Source: Coriolopsis trogii (taxonomy: Eukaryota; Basidiomycota; Agaricomycetes; Polyporales; Polyporaceae). From it: 64,000 nt of DNA. Positions 34,834 through 45,810 of the stretch are shown one piece after another. A model generated the notes under the pieces. It was given only the letters and a program-made list of their open reading frames with translations. It was not told where the DNA came from and searched no databases. How positions within the stretch are numbered: position 1 is the first letter of the stretch; each line of letters starts with the position of its first letter. A program made the translations under genes and the position numbers. The stretch spans positions 186,001-250,000 of the forward strand of contig JAHYIO010000042.1 in the NCBI GenBank assembly GCA_020543525.1, given 5' to 3'.

Positions 34834-35547
34834 ATGCCACCCCAAGGTCTCCTCTACGTTCCTGGCGAAGCCGGCCCCAACCTCACAGACGCAGAGTTCA
34901 ACGACTGGTATGACAACGAGCATGTCCCCCTGCGCGTGGCGATCCCCACCTTCTACTCTACCACCCGGTGGATCTTTGCGGACAGCAAAAAGCCGACCTT
35001 CCTCGCGATGTACGACATCGAACATTGCGACGTTCTCTCTCAACCGCCTTACAACACCCTCGCCGCGTCTGCCAGCGAGCGCGAGCAAGACGTCTTCCGG
35101 CGCGTACAGTTACTGGACCGTCGCACGTACGACGTGCTCGACTCCGAGCTCTACCCGCCTGTCTCGGGCTACGACGAACGCGATCCCGGTCCGTACCTAA
35201 TCACCATGCAGATCGAGATCAAGCCGGAGCTCGAGGACGACCTCAACCGGTGGTATCGAGAGGAGCACATCGACCTCCTCTCGAAGGTCCCTGGCTGGCG
35301 TCGGTCGCGGCGGTTTGTCCTGCGGGACGTCGGGCCGGCGAAGGGGAGCGATGCGCAGAAGATGGTGGAGAGGGGCCGTCCGCCGAAGTACCTGGCGGTG
35401 CATGAGTGGGACTCCCCCGCGAGCTTCGATACGCCAGAGTTCAAGCATGCGACGAGCACGCCGTGGAGGATGCGCTTGTTTGAGAGTGCGGACGCCTGGG
35501 ACGGGAGGTTGTACAAGTTGATGAGGGCTTGGACGAGGGGTCAGTGA
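34834..35547 (+). CDS. Tandem dimeric alpha+beta barrel (EthD-like) protein
   Basis: Single exon of 237 residues, unusual among the intron-rich genes around it. It consists of two related halves, each a ferredoxin-like alpha+beta unit: half 1 has FNDWYDNEHVPLRVAIPTFY and FLAMYDIEHCDVL; half 2 has LNRWYREEHIDLLSKVPGWR and YLAVHEWDSPASFD. The WY-x(3)-EH pattern followed by a hydrophobic beta strand is the signature of EthD/dimeric-barrel proteins. Single-domain members form the barrel as dimers; this fused form should make one barrel per chain. Members take part in degradation or tailoring of small aromatic or polyketide molecules, but many are of unknown function. No signal peptide. Complete. 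Confidence 0.8.
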   Translation: MPPQGLLYVPGEAGPNLTDAEFNDWYDNEHVPLRVAIPTFYSTTRWIFADSKKPTFLAMYDIEHCDVLSQPPYNTLAASASEREQDVFRRVQLLDRRTYDVLDSELYPPVSGYDERDPGPYLITMQIEIKPELEDDLNRWYREEHIDLLSKVPGWRRSRRFVLRDVGPAKGSDAQKMVERGRPPKYLAVHEWDSPASFDTPEFKHATSTPWRMRLFESADAWDGRLYKLMRAWTRGQ

Positions 35548-36151
35548 AGGGTGCACTTTGGAGAGTACAAAGAGCCCGATCGGTACATGTACTGCGGTAG
35601 GTGTGACAGCGGTCAAACTCGCGGAACGATTGCTAATGGGCCACCTTTCTCAGGGCGACGCCTCTCTAACATCTGTGCTTCATCTCAGAATACTTGTAGC
35701 AATCCGATCACAGCGATTCGGCTCGAAATATTGAAGGCTACCGCACATGCAGCACCTTCCGAAGCACCCATAGCTGCTGTTCCGCAGGTCTATAAGCGCT
35801 GCAGTAAAGCGTGATTGGTACCTGCGCGCGCCTGCAGGAATACATACATATGCTAAGCCGGGCTGCCTTCCAGCGAGCCCTGTCACTGTGCGCGTCCCGC
35901 AATCTCACATCCTTCTTCCCATCCTTTCAGCGAGAAGACATATCGCGGGGGAACGTCCACGTTGATCGTTTAATGTCGGTACGACGTCCATGCCTAAGCT
36001 CGTCAGCGTCTTTCGGCATGATGACATTCCCATGTAGATCGGTGCAGCGATGAGCGCAAGGCTCCATAAGCCGTCGAGACACACCGCGAGAGGACACGTA
36101 TCCTCCCGAAGGGCAAGACCATTGGATTACCCATGGCGGGCACCTACAGTC
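35548..36151. other. Spacer upstream of the second mini-eIF4G
   Basis: No separate gene seen. An open frame from 36050 runs into the MIF4G gene without a stop and would add 34 residues rich in Arg and His; I judge it untranslated leader. Confidence 0.4.
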
Positions 36152-37478
36152 ATGAAGAACAAAGGGATTCACGTCAGCACAGACGAATTCTCCACCGTGG
36201 TCGTCGAGCGGAAGGTCCGCGCGCTCCTCAACAAGCTCACACCCACCCGCTTCGACACGCTTGCGAACCAGCTCGTCGAGTTTGCAAACCTGTCCGAGCG
36301 AGAGCGGGACGGCCGGACGCTCGTGCACATCGTCCGGCTCATCTTCCATGCCGCGACCGACCAGCTGCAGTTCTCCATGCTTTACGCTCGCGCATGCCGG
36401 AGGGTGATGGAATGCGTGAGTCCCAAAGTGTCCGACGAGAATATGAAGGACGCCCTGTGGGACAGCGCGATCTCGGGAGCCCAGCTCTTCCGGCATTACC
36501 TACTCACTCACTTCGAGCACGAGTTCAAACGGGTTTGGGGTGTTGTGGACGAGGACGACGGCGGGGGCGGGGATGGGGTGCAGGGGCTCGCTCTGCCGGC
36601 GGATCACCCTGGCCATTTGGAAGCGCAGAAAGTGAAGCGGTACCGCATCGGCCTCGTCAAGTTCCTGGGGGAGCTCTTCAAGCTCCAGATGCTCACAGAC
36701 CGGATCGCCCATGGGTGTATCGAGAGGGTCCTGGACGGACATAGCGCCATGGGCATAGAAGCTGTATGCGTGCTTATGACGAACTCGGGAAAGGCACTTG
36801 ACACTGCTAAGGCGCGCGATGACATGAATGCCCATTTCAGCCGCATCGTGAACATCATGTTCACGTTCGGTGCTGAGATCGGTCAACGGGAGCGCTTCAT
36901 GTTTGAGGTATGTTCCTTCTTGCGAGTGGTCTGCATAACTAGTAGAACTAATCATCAGGGACCAGGATGTCATCGATCTTCGGGACCACGAATGGGAGCC
37001 TGTTCGACAGGCAGAGAGACCTATCCCAATCATATCGACATGGAGACCGGTCAGTACCAATTGCTTTCGTGAATGTTTTAGCATGTCACTCACCTTATCG
37101 GATCAGTCGACGTTCGAGATACCTGTCACTGAATCAGGAGCAAAAGGACAGGTCAAGGCAGACGCAGATGAATTCTTCAGCAACCGTGATGTTGCTGCGT
37201 CTGAAGTCTACCTCACCAGTCTTCTTCCTGAGCATCACCATTTGCTCGTGGAGAAGCTCGTCATGATGGCTCTACAGTCAGGACTCGGAGCGAGCATCAA
37301 TGCTCAGCTTGTAGCAGCCTTCTTCGATCGAGCAGCGAGGCAGGGTCTATGTTCGCCCGCATCATTTGAACAGGGTTTCACACTTGCGACAGATGATATC
37401 GACAGTCTTGCTGCGACTCTCCATGACTCACTAGAATACATCAGGATCATGGCGAACGGAGCGCACCTGCAGTCGTGA
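36152..37478 (+). CDS. Mini-eIF4G: divergent MIF4G plus one MA3 domain
   Basis: Three exons, 36152-36907, 36966-37049 and 37107-37478, join to 403 residues. The MIF4G domain (about residues 15-275) begins VERKVRALLNKLTPTRFDTL, continues with LYARACRRVMECVSPKV, GELFKLQMLTDRIAH and ends DVIDLRDHEWEPV; its last part (VNIMFTFGAEIGQRERFMFE) is far from consensus. The MA3 domain (about 300-395) has YLTSLLPEHHHLLVEKLVMM and FFDRAARQGLCSPASFEQGF. There is no second MA3 domain, no eIF4E-binding motif and no PABP-binding part. The middle exon is 84 nt and codes the same 28-residue stretch as the 84-nt exon 9702-9785 of the gene at 8493-10611, so the two are true paralogues. Start chosen at the ATG just before the conserved part. 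Confidence 0.78.
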
Positions 37479-38060
37479 AGTTGCGGTAGCCGTAGCGATG
37501 AGAGCTCAGCAGTTCGTTGGGCCTTAGTCTGCCTCCTCCTATGACTAGACTCATATTCTCAATGTGATATCGATGCTCCCGATTGTCAGAGTGTACAACG
37601 CTCAAGGGAAGCGTTATGTGCGCGCAGCACGAGTTCGATGATGGAGTCTCGCTACATGAGAGTTGGACATCGGAGTAGCAGGATTTGACTGAGTAATCCC
37701 AAGACGAACAATGAAGACCATAAATCAACGTCATCGCGAGCGCAATTGAAGCACTCCCAAGTCCGTAGACTTGGTAGTTTCTCTTGAGAGGGGCTCAGGC
37801 GACGCGAACGATAGGAATGATGTCTACGTTGCGAGAACACCTGAGGCGGGCTTAGCCTTCCCCTCAAAGCGAAAGTTGAATTCGACCGGCACTGTTAGCT
37901 CTAGATCTCAAGTGATACATTCACATCCCTCGTCACTCGTGCAAGACGCTATGCGATAACTTACCGCGTCAACGCCAGTGTCCGCAGCATGTTGTGTACT
38001 ACCCTCAGACAAGGTCGAACACATCATTTCTTCCTCTAAGGCCCATGGCTCCCATGCTCG
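37479..38060. other. Convergent 3' spacer
   Basis: Between stop codons of the mini-eIF4G (+) and family M copy 2 (-). No gene supported. Confidence 0.45.
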
Positions 38061-39280
38061 TCACTGACATACCATCTTACCGGTCCCCGAGCCTTCAGCG
38101 GACTTGACCGCTATCTCCTTGGAAGACTTGGGGTCGACAGCGCGTCTATCGCCCCACAAGCCCGTGGCGAAAGTGCGACGGACGTCGAGCGACACGAGAA
38201 TCGCGGCGGAGAGAAACTCGGGGGCGGCGTGGAAGATGTAGAAGGCTGTTTTGCTGCCCCGCGTGTTCTGCGCGTTCGACCCATCTGCGAAGATGGACGT
38301 GGTGGAGCGCCGTAGGAGGGAGAGCCGGTAGCAGCCTACGACCGACTGTGCACGAAGTCAGGATTTAGTTGGACCAAATGTTAGGGACGCATGTGTGAGA
38401 CATACTAGAAGGGCGGCTACGAGAATAGTCCACAATACGGAGTTTCTTGGTATACGACGTAGCTTGAGGAAGGCCCATGCTGCACCGTGGGCGACGGAGA
38501 GAACGAGGAAGACGGCTATCGCGTTTCCCGCATACCTGGGATCGTACGTCGAGGTCGTCAGCGCACGGGATGGGCATGAAGACAAGAGACGGAAGGAGCC
38601 GACGTACCAGAGCCTGCGTATGAGTTCTGCGTGGTCTCCAGAAACGATGACCTTCTTGTAGTCTGTGCCCGCAGCAATCATGAGGCCCATCGTGGCAAGG
38701 AAAAGGAGCGCGCCGATGTCGCAGATACGGCGGATATAGGCGCGAGTTCGGGGTTGGTCCACGATCTCACCCTCAAAGAGCACCGTCCCCGACGACTCCT
38801 CGGTGTTCCGTTCCGCCAGAGTGAGGTTTGACCCTTGGGTGAACTTCATGGTACACTGCATGGTTGTCCCAAGCGTGGAATAGACCAGAAGCGAGCGGAG
38901 AAGGAGGAGAAGGTCTTGTCCCATGGAGATCAAGCCGTTTGCGAGGGAGGTCTGAAAGTACATTTCAAGGACCTTGCTCATACGTGCCCCTTCGTTCTGC
39001 GCCGCATGCGCACGGAGGGCGTACAGCACAACACTTTGTATGTCTCGTCCGTTAGCCCCACAGTCTGACACAGAGGGAAAGAGCAGGCATACCGCTCAAC
39101 GCAGAATGGGATGGTCCCAACAAGTGCGTAGCTGCGCGTTCTGGGATTGGCGACTCGCCAGATAGCAATCGGTATAAGGCAAGCGAAGAGTAGGGAAAAG
39201 AGGATGGAGGGTCCGAGATCAACGGGAAGTGGGACACCGCCAACTGGTGGAGGGAACGGATGGGTTGTATCGGCGGACAT
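38061..39280 (-). CDS. Multi-pass membrane protein, family M copy 2
   Basis: Same exon plan as copy 1. Starts MSADTTHPFPPPVGGVPLPV, then DLGPSILFSLLFACLIPIAI; exon 2 has SVVLYALRAHAAQNEGAR, GLISMGQDLLLLLRSLLVYS, a Thr/Glu-rich loop and TDYKKVIVSGDHAELIRRLW; exon 3 AIAVFLVLSVAHGAAWAF; the last exons SVVGCYRLSLL and FYIFHAAPEFLSAAILVSL, ending in a hydrophilic tail after LWGDRRAVDPKSSKE. It is closer to copy 3 than to copy 1. The tail is longer than in the other two copies, with the stop at 38061. Function unknown; seven membrane segments and a cytosolic polar tail suggest a receptor-like or channel-like protein, which is inference. Confidence 0.7.
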
Positions 39281-41309
39281 TGGGCCGCACGTGTAGAAGG
39301 CACGACCTCGCTGCCCTACTTATACATGCAGAAGCGATAAGAAGTTCATTTGGTTCCAATGCGCAGTGTGGCAGCGGTACGTGGGAGCATACCGTCTCAC
39401 CTGTGGCAATGCTCATGCGACCTTTACCAAGCAGCCAGTCAAACGGATAGTTGTTGTATAGGGCCAAGCGGAGGAGGAATAAGGCATGTATTCGACAAGC
39501 ACAACCTGCACCAAGTTGAAGAAGTCAGCGATTGCAAGTGCGAAAACATGCCCGTCCCTCATACTGAAGTATTTTGGTCTTCCCAATCAGGCACCGGGCA
39601 CCGCTCCGCCGTCAGTGTGATTACGATCTCGTAGTACCTTGACATCTTCGCAGACACATAGCACAGATTGGGCCCTATGAGCCCAGCCGCGGCCGCAACC
39701 CACGATGTGCACGCCGAGGACTTATGACGGGTTTTCGGCGGGCGACTATCACCTTTTGAAGATCAGATCATCTCACGACAGTGGTGGTGTGTATACAACC
39801 GCTGATCCACTGTACGAACAAATCTGTCCAATGGGAAGAACAGCTCGACTTTGCTACTAGTATGTGCATGAGGAGAAACTCACCTCATCTACGTAGCCTC
39901 GACGCGGGTCGCAGGCTACTCTACCAAAGTTCCCGTCTCATCAATTCCTCTCATCTAGCGCATGACGCGTGTGTGAGGCCTGCTCAGCGAAACAGACATA
40001 GAGGAAGGAGGAATTTGAGGAGGAAGATGTTACGGTCAACAAGGAGCGCCGAACACGCGCTTCTAGTGTGACATGAAGCGCACGTGACCGGTGGGGGGCG
40101 CTTGTCAGTCTTCTCCGGCCCGCTTGCACCTTCTCCCTTTGCATCTTTTCCCACTCGCACTCTCATCCTCGAGCTCTATCTCGAGCTCTTGTCCTGACGT
40201 CATTCATTCCTGGCTCTACGGCAGCAATAAACAACTCCGAGGACAGCATGGACCACCGCGAGGACGGCAACTATTCCAGCAAGACGGCAGCGGCATGGAG
40301 CGAAGGATATCAACATCGAGGAACATGCGGGTGAAGAGGACAAGCAAGGGAGAGGATGGCAACCAGGACAGTCAGTGCAAGCGAGTCCGTGAGGACGAAG
40401 AGAATGGCGGAGGCGAGGGGAAGGCCACTTTGAGAGCGAGGATGACGAGAGTACATGGACCGTCTCTTTTTGTCCTTGTCCTCCTCGTCTCTCTTTTCTT
40501 CTCGCCCGCATTTCTCTTGTCCGGAGTTGCTATTCTGTTCGTCTCTTGTCCTTCTCCCTGTTTCAATCCCTCTTGTCACCGCCTTCGTTCTTCTTTCCTG
40601 CAGTCTCTTCTGTCCTATCAGTTACGCCTCACTGACAGATCCATCTAGTCGTGAGATATGGGGACGCGTAATATAGCGTATCACAAAGGCAGCCAGTTAT
40701 AAATCTGAGCAGCCAACTCCAATGATCCCGGTAAGTGTTTCAATGACGTGCGGGTGAGGGCAGGAGGAGACAGCATGTTAGAAGACGACGGTGCAAGCAG
40801 ATGAGAAAACGATGAGTGTCGGACGCTCGCCCATGGTGTCCTCCCCGCACACGGTGTCCTCGCAGACCACCACGCGCACCACGATGTAGACTACTAAGTG
40901 TTGTGGATCATATAAGGGTTCGATATCGACTTGTTAAACCATTTTCTCGGCCGCAGGCATCTTCCTCCGTCATGAACCGGATGCAATGGCATCCGTTCGT
41001 AGGTGGACTATCCATTGCACCCGGCTCAATGACACTGCTCGAATATTAGTAAGAAATCGAGCTATGTAGCTGACGAATACTCGGGTAATTGTTATATGTC
41101 ATATCCCGACAGTGGGGTCCCGGGAATGTATATAAGGACTGCGAAGCTCGGCTACGACGAGTTAATTTTTGACTCCCCTTCTACATCTTAGCCCAGCAAG
41201 GATATCAGAAGATCGTTGATTACGCTGATCAGGTCGTCCTACCTCGGAAAGCGTCATCGGGGCGTGTGAATCACTCGTGCTATTGTCGAGCTAGCAAACT
41301 CACTGCACG
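39281..41309. other. Gene-poor stretch of 2 kb
   Basis: No supported gene. From 40090 to 40640 the + strand alternates C/T-rich and G/A-rich runs that create long spurious frames in both directions (for example 40091-40648). An inexact direct repeat of CTCGAGCTCT occurs near 40167-40190. A TATATAAGG box at 41129-41137 may belong to a distal promoter of the MFS gene. Confidence 0.4.
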
Positions 41310-41471
41310 CTTGGTTCTTCACAACTAATTTTTCACTGCCGTCACTATCGCGTGTAGCAGTGCGAAAAAGGACAAGCTCGGGAACTAACCATCGAAGGTG
41401 CGAGGGTTTTGTCATGCAGTGAGAACGCACGTCAGTCTTTAACTTGGATTATTACAGACATCATCATCACA

Positions 41472-43537
41472 ATGGAGACCGCGACGGCCGTCGAGTTAGA
41501 GGATCTCGCGCAGCGAATTCCTCGTCTCGCGGACGTGGAAGGCCAACGCGATGGCAGGACTGCCGGGAAGCAAGCGATATCCACCACAGCCTCACCTGTC
41601 GAGCAAAGCGGGAGCACTGAACAGGCTTCGCAGACAGGGGCGCCGTCTGGATCGTCTACCGCACCTCCCGCGCTGACCCGCGAACAGCGCTGGAGAGCGT
41701 GCTTGATGTACGGTACGCTCCTTTGGAGCATGTTCCTGACCGGATGGAATGACAGTACGAACGGCCCGTTGTTGCCACGCATACAGCTCGTATATCACGT
41801 ACGTGAACGTTGCTGTACGTGTTTGCAGCATGGGACTGACGCTGAGATGTACAGATTAGCTTCGTTGTCGTTTCGCTCATCTTCGTGTCCAACTTTCTGG
41901 TATGCTATAGGCGTGTCATACCTGCGTGCGAGCCGGGGTGCGAGCTGACTATGTCCTCATCGATATTTCAGGGCTCCGCACTGGCTGCTGTTCTGAACGT
42001 GTGGTTGACGGACCGATTCGGGTTCGGCAAGGTGGGATCCTTGTGAGTTTGGTGTCGCACGATGCAGCTAAACACTTTTGTCACTATGTCTCTAGGTTAT
42101 CGTCATAGGTCCATACCTGCTACTCGCAGGGACCGACGAGGAGACACTGTGACTGATATCACGACAGGCGCAATCTCCCAAATCGTGGGCTATGCTCTTG
42201 CTGCTTCAGCGCCACCGTTTCCGGTGTTCGTCCTCGCATACTTGTTCAACGGCTTTGGAATCTCCCTCCAGGTCTGATCCCAAACTCCCTACAATTTGGG
42301 CAGCGCTCATGTATGCGTGCTCCAGCTCTCAGCTTCGAACACATTCGTTGCGGGATTCAAGAAAAACGTGTCGACGAAGATTGCGTTTCTTTATGCGTCC
42401 TATGGTAATGCTTGTCTTGCTGAGCATGTGCTACACTACTCATCGACCGTACTTCAGGTGCTGGCGCCCTCTCATCTCCATTCATCGCGACGCAGTTTTC
42501 GCAACTCACTCACTGGTCCTTCCATTTCTTGGTCTCTCTTGGATTTGCTACGATCAACGTTTCCTTGATATTGGTGGCTTTCAGATTGCGAACGCAAGAA
42601 GGTGTGTCGTCCGCATGCGTCATACTGAGCATTGACCAACATCTGGGTGCTAGCATGTCTTACGGAGATCGGACTCCCGCCCTCGCCCGACGATAGCGAT
42701 ACCAATAGGAACGGCAGCAAGTACAAGCAGATCATGCGGCTGCCCCACGTACACCTCATGGCGCTCTTCGTCCTGATATACGTCGGGACAGAGGTGACCC
42801 TCGGCGGTACATCTGGGCCATATAGTATAGCGAGACGTAAAGGCAGCATGCTCATATATGGTATAGGCTGGATTGTGACCTACGTGATTGATCTGCGCGG
42901 CGGAGGACCGTCCTCGGGATACATCTCATCCGGATTCTTTGGAGGTATGTGCCTGAATTGAACGTAGCGAGATGTTGCCTGACCAGAGTACATAGGCCTC
43001 ATGGTCGGTCGCGTCCTCCTACTGGGAGTAAACAAACTAGTGAGTACCCCTGGCCACACGACAGATCTTCACCTCTTTGACTATTTTTGACTATTCGTGG
43101 AGGTCGGCGAAGGACGTGCGATGTATATATACGGCGTATTGGCCATCGGGTGAGTGCACTCGTGATGTCTATGGTACACTGATACCCTGACACCCTGGCA
43201 CAGCTTGGAGGTTGTGGTCTGGTTCGTGCCCTCACTCGTCGGCGGTGCCGTCGCCGTTGCAGGCGTCGGGATGCTTCTCGGGCCTATGTTCCCCATCGTG
43301 ATGAATCACGCGCGTAACGTGCTCCCTCCTTGGCTCCTCTCGGGTTCTATTGGCTGGATAGCTGGCTTTGGAAATGCGGGATCCGCGTTTTTGCCTTTCC
43401 TCACCGGCGCGCTTGCTTCAAAAGCGGGCATCAAAGTGCTGCAGCCCGTGTAAGTGCATTGCCGAGTCATGCGATCTGGTTGAGACTGATCGCATGCCAG
43501 CGTCGTCTCGATGATGTGTGCCATGGTTGGCATATAG
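41472..43537 (+). CDS. BSC6-like MFS transporter, block copy B
   Basis: Same exon plan as copy A. Begins METATAVELEDLAQRIPRLA, first helix LLWSMFLTGWNDSTNGPLLP; then ISFVVVSLIFVSNFL, NVWLTDRFGFGK, AYLFNGFGISLQ, NTFVAGFKKNVSTKI, HWSFHFLVSLGFATINVSLI, the DDSDTNRNGSKYKQ loop, IDLRGGGPSSGYISSGFFG, GRVLLLGVNKL and GSIGWIAGFGNAGSAFLPF. All introns have consensus ends. The last exon ends MMCAMVGI at a TAG (43535-43537), where copy A has a Trp codon and 12 more residues; the sequence of the lost tail is still present after the stop. The truncated part is the end of the last helix and the cytosolic tail, so function may or may not be kept. Otherwise intact. Confidence 0.78.
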
Positions 43538-43983
43538 GTCCTTGTTCCCAAGGCTCCCAGGCGGCTTGAGTAAGAGACCTGCGTCGGATCCGGACGGTCT
43601 TGAACCCAAGTACGAAGCTCTAGGCGCCTCAGTTTCCCGATATATCCTGTGGGGTCGGGGAGGCGGCAACATCTCACAGTCTTGATCTCATTCGATGTGG
43701 CGTTCGCTTTCGACTCTGCGCTTCTGCATTCTTGTAACAATAGGTTTTTTGATGATCTGCGTTTTCCGTTGAACATGCATTCCCTGTTTACCAGACTTGG
43801 TCATGCCCGTACTGTTCAGCACCATGACCGGACTCTGCCGAATGTGGGGTGTTACTTCCACGAAGCGTAACTTTATGCTCTCTTCACCTGCTCTTCATGT
43901 CCACCCGCTACGTACAAATACTGGACTCTCCTCGACGCCCTTAACCAGGATCCCCCTTCATCTCTGCTCTTGCTGGAGCCGTC

Positions 43984-45012
43984 ATGTTCAAGTCGTACGT
44001 GTCCGCCGTGGTCAACCCAGGTCAGCCCGAGTACGAAATGCGCAGCATGGTGGAACTGATACGTTGCTACAGCGCCTCCGACTAATTCCAGTGATGCCAA
44101 AAAGCAGGCGTTGCTTTCGGTGGTGCAGGTTTGGCTTGACCGTCTGTCATCGATGTCTGTTGTGGTGAGTGTCTGATGAGTCGGCGAGGGGGCCTTTTAC
44201 GGCCACTGGTCCGTAATCCTCTGGACATGGCGCATATATGCGGTTACTGACACATAATGACCTACTGTACGCACTCAAACTGACGGAGGAATCATAGACT
44301 ACATTCTTCCTATCCGTGGACAGCATGTTGTATTCTTTCGGGGCACGACCCGACTCCGACTCTGCGACCGACACTCTCATTGTCGCAAGCCTCGGTGGTG
44401 CAATCATCCTCCATATATGCGCATGTGAGTGGTGTTTGCTGACACGTTTTCCATGTGCTAATATCCTCTCCATGGCGTTGCCCCACTTTAGCTATTCTGG
44501 CATACTGTGGTTCATTTGTGCTCATCCGCTACCGCCTCAACAATGCCGAGAACACCGAACGGGCCGCCGAAACTGCTGACGTCGCCCAGGCCACCAGCCC
44601 AGAAAACAAGCAGTATCGCTCAGACATACGGCTCGCTCCCGGTTCTACCCTCTCTGCGGCAATGTCACCCTCGGAGCTCATCCGCGACACATACATCGAC
44701 CTCCGGTCCCTCATCAGCGTCGACCAGATCCACCCGTTCTCATTCGTGTGCGCCACTTCGCGGAAGGCCAGTCTCAAGAAGCCCGACCCGGAGGCAGCCA
44801 AGGATGACGATGACGTTGCTAAGTTGCGCTCGATGGTGCGCATGCTCACGCGCTGCCACACCGTTGCAGTTGTCGAAACTGTCCTCGGCTTCATACTGGC
44901 GTTGTTGGGCACGCTCGCGTACTTCTGGACCGGGCTTTCCAAGACGTTGGGCATCTTTGCGAGTGCGATTTTGGGAGCCTGTCTGGTGGCTGGAGGTATC
45001 GCGGTGATATAA
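43984..45012 (+). CDS. Small multi-pass membrane protein, block copy B
   Basis: Exons 43984-43994, 44092-44164, 44298-44424 and 44492-45012 join to 732 nt (243 residues). Exon sizes 11, 73 and 127 are the same as in copy A, and the last exon has one extra Asp codon (KDDDDVAKLRS). Membrane hairpins and the SVDQIHPFSFVC loop are as in copy A. The start ATG is a choice of convenience, since the same two-frame ambiguity around a C5 run occurs upstream (near 43962). It is 216 bases from the retrotransposon insertion site, so its 3' processing signals may now be close to the element. Confidence 0.68.
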
Positions 45013-45227
45013 CCGTGACGGTCACCGACGGAGCATTGTTCACATTCACAAGTCGAGACCTGCTTGCTGTGGCCATGTACCGGCTGCCGTCCAATGAGAT
45101 TGTCGCGCTGGCTCTTGGGACAAAGTGCCATAACCATCAGTCGGCATTAAGTATTGAGCGCTCGACCTGCGCTCATCAGGCCCAGGCACGACACTCCCTC
45201 CGTCGACGCGCTCTACGGCGACTGGCA

Positions 45228-45232
45228 CTTTT
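45228..45232. repeat. Target-site duplication, left
   Basis: CTTTT directly before the left LTR, repeated directly after the right LTR at 51736-51740. Five bases is the usual size for copia integrases. Confidence 0.9.
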
Positions 45233-45799
45233 TGATGAACTCTGAACCTGGAAGGCTTGGAGCGACCTGTAAGTCACACAAAGAGAGATCTTCAGTCAGT
45301 GAGCGAACGACTATATTGCATAGTTTAGTACCTGTAAGTCACACAAAGAGAGACTACAAGTACTAGTAAGTAAAGTGTAGTAGAGCATAAGTAATGAGTG
45401 AGACTTACTCTTCAGTCAGTGAGCGAACGACTGAAGAGCAGAGGGGCAAACAGACTGCCTTATATACTGGAGAGAGGAGTGCATGAGTAAGCGAATGAAG
45501 CAGTCACATGTTAACCATAGAGCGATGAGTAAGAGTCCGTACTCGGCGTATGAGTAAGAGCCGAGAGTATTCTGAGTAAGACATAAGGTCTAGAATGTTC
45601 CGGTGCATTGTAGAACGCACAGGAAGACAAGGGAACCATATGGTCATGGGAATGTACAGTAGTTTCGTAGAGAAAACCGTATATGGTAAGTAGAAACACA
45701 GCCTATAGTAAGCGCTATCTAAACATAGGTAAACATGACCATACAAAGGTTGTGTGCACAACTCCGGACCGGTAGAGCCGTAAATCCAGAATGTCAACA
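45233..45799 (-). repeat. 3' LTR of the copia element
   Basis: Starts TGTTGACATTC and ends TTCATCA on the minus strand (TG..CA). Contains two direct repeats inside: a 23-base unit with AAGTCACACAAAGAGAGA at 45268 and 45331, and a 22-base unit with CAGTCAGTGAGCGAACGACT at 45293 and 45413. The motif GAGTAAG recurs at least four times. TATATAA on the minus strand at 45460-45466 marks the core promoter. Confidence 0.95.
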
Positions 45800-45809
45800 C
45801 TCCCACTCG
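45800..45809 (-). other. Polypurine tract
   Basis: GAGTGGGAG on the minus strand lies directly before the 3' LTR and serves as plus-strand primer in reverse transcription. It overlaps or adjoins the Gag-Pol stop region. Confidence 0.7.
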
Positions 45810-45810
45810 T

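Larger units (their letters stand above)
41310..45012 (+). repeat. Inverted segmental duplication, copy B
   Basis: Aligns through exons, introns and spacers to 4228-7945 in the opposite orientation, 33 kb away. Matching begins about 160 bases upstream of the MFS start codon and ends at the stop codon of the membrane protein. Small indels are confined mainly to introns and to the spacer (for example a 54-base exonised-looking stretch in the 42830 intron). Confidence 0.85.

Noticed and set aside
36050..36151. Upstream ATG of the second mini-eIF4G (36050)
   Set aside because: Adds 34 Arg/His-rich residues without similarity to the paralogue; the ATG at 36152 is next to the conserved MIF4G start.
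40091..40648. 185-codon frame on + and similar frames on -
   Set aside because: Arises from alternating C/T and G/A runs; product is Ser/Leu low-complexity sequence.
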